Positions 62,157-64,000 of a stretch of DNA of 64,000 nucleotides are shown here, one piece after another (positions within the stretch are counted from its first letter, which is position 1; each line of letters begins with the position of its first letter). The position numbers and the translations under genes are program-made. Source of the DNA: Cytidiella melzeri (Eukaryota > Basidiomycota > Agaricomycetes > Polyporales > Irpicaceae); NCBI GenBank assembly GCA_022592445.1, contig JABYQR010000243.1, positions 1 to 64,000 of the forward strand, written 5' to 3'. The notes under the pieces were generated by a model. That model made no database searches. It saw only the letters and a list, made by a program, of their open reading frames with translations, and was not told where the DNA came from.

Positions 62157-64000
62157 TCAGTGTGATGTTCTTGAGATATCCAGACCGATGTGTTTGCCTT
62201 CATCCCAGCTAAGATCGTATGTAGATGGATAGATCGTGCGAAGGAAAGCAGGGTCGGTCTGGGTATTGAATTCCCGAAAGTGCAAGCGGAGATCCGCGAA
62301 GAGTGAAGCTTTGATGACCCGGGGCGCTCCGGGGTTTGCTTTGTAGAAGTCGTCAATTGCTTCTTGACTATTCTCGAGGTTTTCTACTGGTTCCCAGCTA
62401 TTGTGTCCGTCTGAATACCCTTCCCATTTGACAAGGAATTGCAATTTCTTCCAACGTCCGTGTAGCCTGCTGTCTAGCACCTTTTCGACGACGTACTGTT
62501 CTTCTCCTTCTATGACGATAGGATCAGGAGGTGGAGGTACGTCTTTGCCGTTGTCGTGCCAGGGACTTAGACGGTTGATATGGAAGACAGGGTGGATTCG
62601 GAGATAGCTGGGTAGATCGAGTTTGTAGTCAAGATCGCCAATGCGTTCAATGACTTTGTACGGGCCGAGTTGTCGAGGACCAAGCTTAGGGGTAGCCTGG
62701 TGGATCTGGACGTTCTTAGCGTTCAGCCAGACCATGTCCCCTACTTGGAAGACGCGTGGAGAGCGCTTCTCAGACTCATAGAGTTGCTTCATCCTTTCTT
62801 TGCTTAGACGAAGAGCTGCTTCGGTCTCTTTGCGTACTCGAGCCATATTGTCAAGGCGCTCATCGAGTGATGGGATATTGCTTCGCTTGCCAACTGGTAT
62901 AGTGAAGTCGGGGCGATATCCGTAGATGACTTCAAACGGTGTTTGTGAGTTACCCGCATGTACTCGCGAGTTGAGTGCAAACTCAGCCGCTGGCAGATGA
63001 TCGACCCAGTCGTCTTGTCGTTGCTGACAGAATAGACGTAGGTACTGTTCGATATCCTGGTATTTGCGTTCGACCTTGCCATTTCCTTGCGGATGATAGG
63101 CGGTCGTAAAACCAGTCTCTATGCCTAGGCGGTGATAGAGCGCACGCATGAAGCGCGCTGCAAACTGGGGTCCTCGGTCAGAGAACACCTTCTTGGGAAT
63201 GCCGTGAAGTCGGAATACTTCTTTGTAGTGTAGATCGGCAATCCCCTCAGCGTTAACCCTAGTGGTAGTAGGGATGATGTGCGTTTGATCGGAGTAATGG
63301 TCAACGTAGACCGCGATCGAGTCGAATCCCTTAGAGGGTGGCAGCTGAGTGATGAGATCTACACCGATGTGTTCCCAAGGTCCGGCCGGAGTTTCCTGAG
63401 GCTGTAGTACTGCTTTAGGATGTGGAGCTGACTTGTAACGCTGACAGCGATCACAGCCTAGTACGTAAGTCTCTACGAAGGCATTCATCTTCGGCCACCA
63501 ATAGTGTCGTGAGACTAGCTCTATGGTGCCGTGTTTGCCCGGATGACCAGCCGCGGGTGTGTCATGGCAAGATTTGACGATTTCGTGACGGAGCTCTTTG
63601 TTGTTAGGGATGTAGAGTTTTCCCTTGTAATAGATGAGCCCGTCACTCTCTTCCCATTCGAGTAAACCGCCGACAAGTTTGCGAGGACCCTTCTTGCGAA
63701 GGGTAGCGAGAGCTTGTGCAACTTCTGCTTCTTGTTCCGTGCATTCTCGGATCTTTGATTCGAGTGGAGAAGCAGTTGCGAGCGTACTGGTAGCGAGGAT
63801 TCGGAAGTGTTCCGGTTTCAGTACCACCTGATCCTTGTTGTCTTCTTCGTCCGTGACAGCGTGAGAGTGAAGACGAGAGAGAGGATCAGCATGTATCATG
63901 GTACTACCGGGCTTGTGTACCAACACGAAGTCGAAGTCAGCCAAAAGTAATGACCAACGTGCTTGACGTCGAGTGAGGTGTTGCGCAGTCTTCCAGTACT
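62157..64000 (-). CDS. Ty3/gypsy Pol C-terminal part: RNase H end, integrase and chromodomain
   Basis: Uninterrupted frame from the window edge to the stop at 62157. The RNase H tail is [20 protein letters not shown]. Counting from the Met at 63944, the integrase has HHCC zinc residues at about H134, H138, C164 and C167, the catalytic triad D196 (GVDLI), D256 (SDRGPQF) and E292 (KVERKYQD), and a chromodomain at about 483-540 (EKVLDSRLHGRWKKLQFLVK, GHNSWEPVENL). The chromodomain is expected to direct integration to modified histones. It is the best preserved retroelement gene here, and its 3' LTR lies at 61299-61991, so it is the youngest gypsy copy. Incomplete at the right edge. Confidence 0.95.
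   Translation of the reverse strand, partial: YWKTAQHLTRRQARWSLLLADFDFVLVHKPGSTMIHADPLSRLHSHAVTDEEDNKDQVVLKPEHFRILATSTLATASPLESKIRECTEQEAEVAQALATLRKKGPRKLVGGLLEWEESDGLIYYKGKLYIPNNKELRHEIVKSCHDTPAAGHPGKHGTIELVSRHYWWPKMNAFVETYVLGCDRCQRYKSAPHPKAVLQPQETPAGPWEHIGVDLITQLPPSKGFDSIAVYVDHYSDQTHIIPTTTRVNAEGIADLHYKEVFRLHGIPKKVFSDRGPQFAARFMRALYHRLGIETGFTTAYHPQGNGKVERKYQDIEQYLRLFCQQRQDDWVDHLPAAEFALNSRVHAGNSQTPFEVIYGYRPDFTIPVGKRSNIPSLDERLDNMARVRKETEAALRLSKERMKQLYESEKRSPRVFQVGDMVWLNAKNVQIHQATPKLGPRQLGPYKVIERIGDLDYKLDLPSYLRIHPVFHINRLSPWHDNGKDVPPPPDPIVIEGEEQYVVEKVLDSRLHGRWKKLQFLVKWEGYSDGHNSWEPVENLENSQEAIDDFYKANPGAPRVIKASLFADLRLHFREFNTQTDPAFLRTIYPSTYDLSWDEGKHIGLDISRTSH

Noticed and set aside
1..64000. tRNA or rRNA genes
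   Set aside because: No cloverleaf with A and B boxes and no rRNA core sequence was recognised by eye; a covariance search would be decisive.

Overview
The window is eukaryotic and almost certainly from an Agaricomycete fungus (Basidiomycota; the retroelement and transposase families look most like Rhizoctonia/Ceratobasidium, which is inference). Genes are broken by 45-90 bp GT..AG introns. Diagnostic families are a KDZ-type transposase, a FunK1 kinase, DUF6589, a Tnp2/Plavaka-like transposase, Helitron helicases and Ty3/gypsy elements with a chromodomain integrase. There is no prokaryotic gene organisation and no recognisable tRNA or rRNA gene. It reads as a transposon-rich accessory block with a few host-like gene islands.

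Layout. 1-1.7 kb: 3' part of a KDZ transposase. 2.3-3.7 kb: gene like the INO80 subunit Ies1. 4.1-5.0 kb: broken secreted-protein gene. 5.2-10.1 kb: Helitron copy H1, split by a 2.49-kb CACTG..CAGTG element carrying a Ser/Thr/Pro-rich gene and by a 399-bp foldback MITE. 10.6-14.4 kb: Helitron with helicase, interrupted by a solo LTR. 13.56-15.98 kb and 21.41-23.83 kb: near-identical 2.4-kb inverted repeat around decayed genes and a second secreted-protein gene. 24.0-27.1 kb: gypsy gag, a second ORF and LTR-A. 27.1-35.8 kb: gene island with two Agaricomycete-specific hypotheticals, an intact six-exon gene, a LINE tail and a FunK1 pseudogene. 36.8-38.9 kb: Helitron copy H3, which supplies empty sites for the two insertions in H1. 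38.9-47.8 kb: Tnp2-like transposase gene split by a 7,660-bp element (39514-47173). 47.8-64 kb: nested gypsy elements, solo LTRs of families A and B, and a 1.85-kb TG..CA repeat called E.

Most striking result: 39514-47173 behaves as a complete DNA transposon. It has about 235-bp terminal inverted repeats, a perfect 8-bp target duplication (CCGAATGA), and only two genes, which converge: a RecQ-type helicase and a DUF6589 protein. Joining the flanks through one copy of the 8 bp restores the reading frame of the interrupted transposase. I know of no described element with this gene pair and propose DUF6589 as its transposase.

Second result: LTR families A and B both carry, just downstream of the TATA box, a 60-68 bp GT..CTAG segment bounded by 20-21 bp direct repeats. 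It is precisely absent from other copies in the window, as expected for a small intron born by tandem duplication. Other leads are a secreted-protein family with a shared promoter, leader and signal peptide but different mature proteins, and strong CpG-to-TpG decay in one of two gypsy copies.
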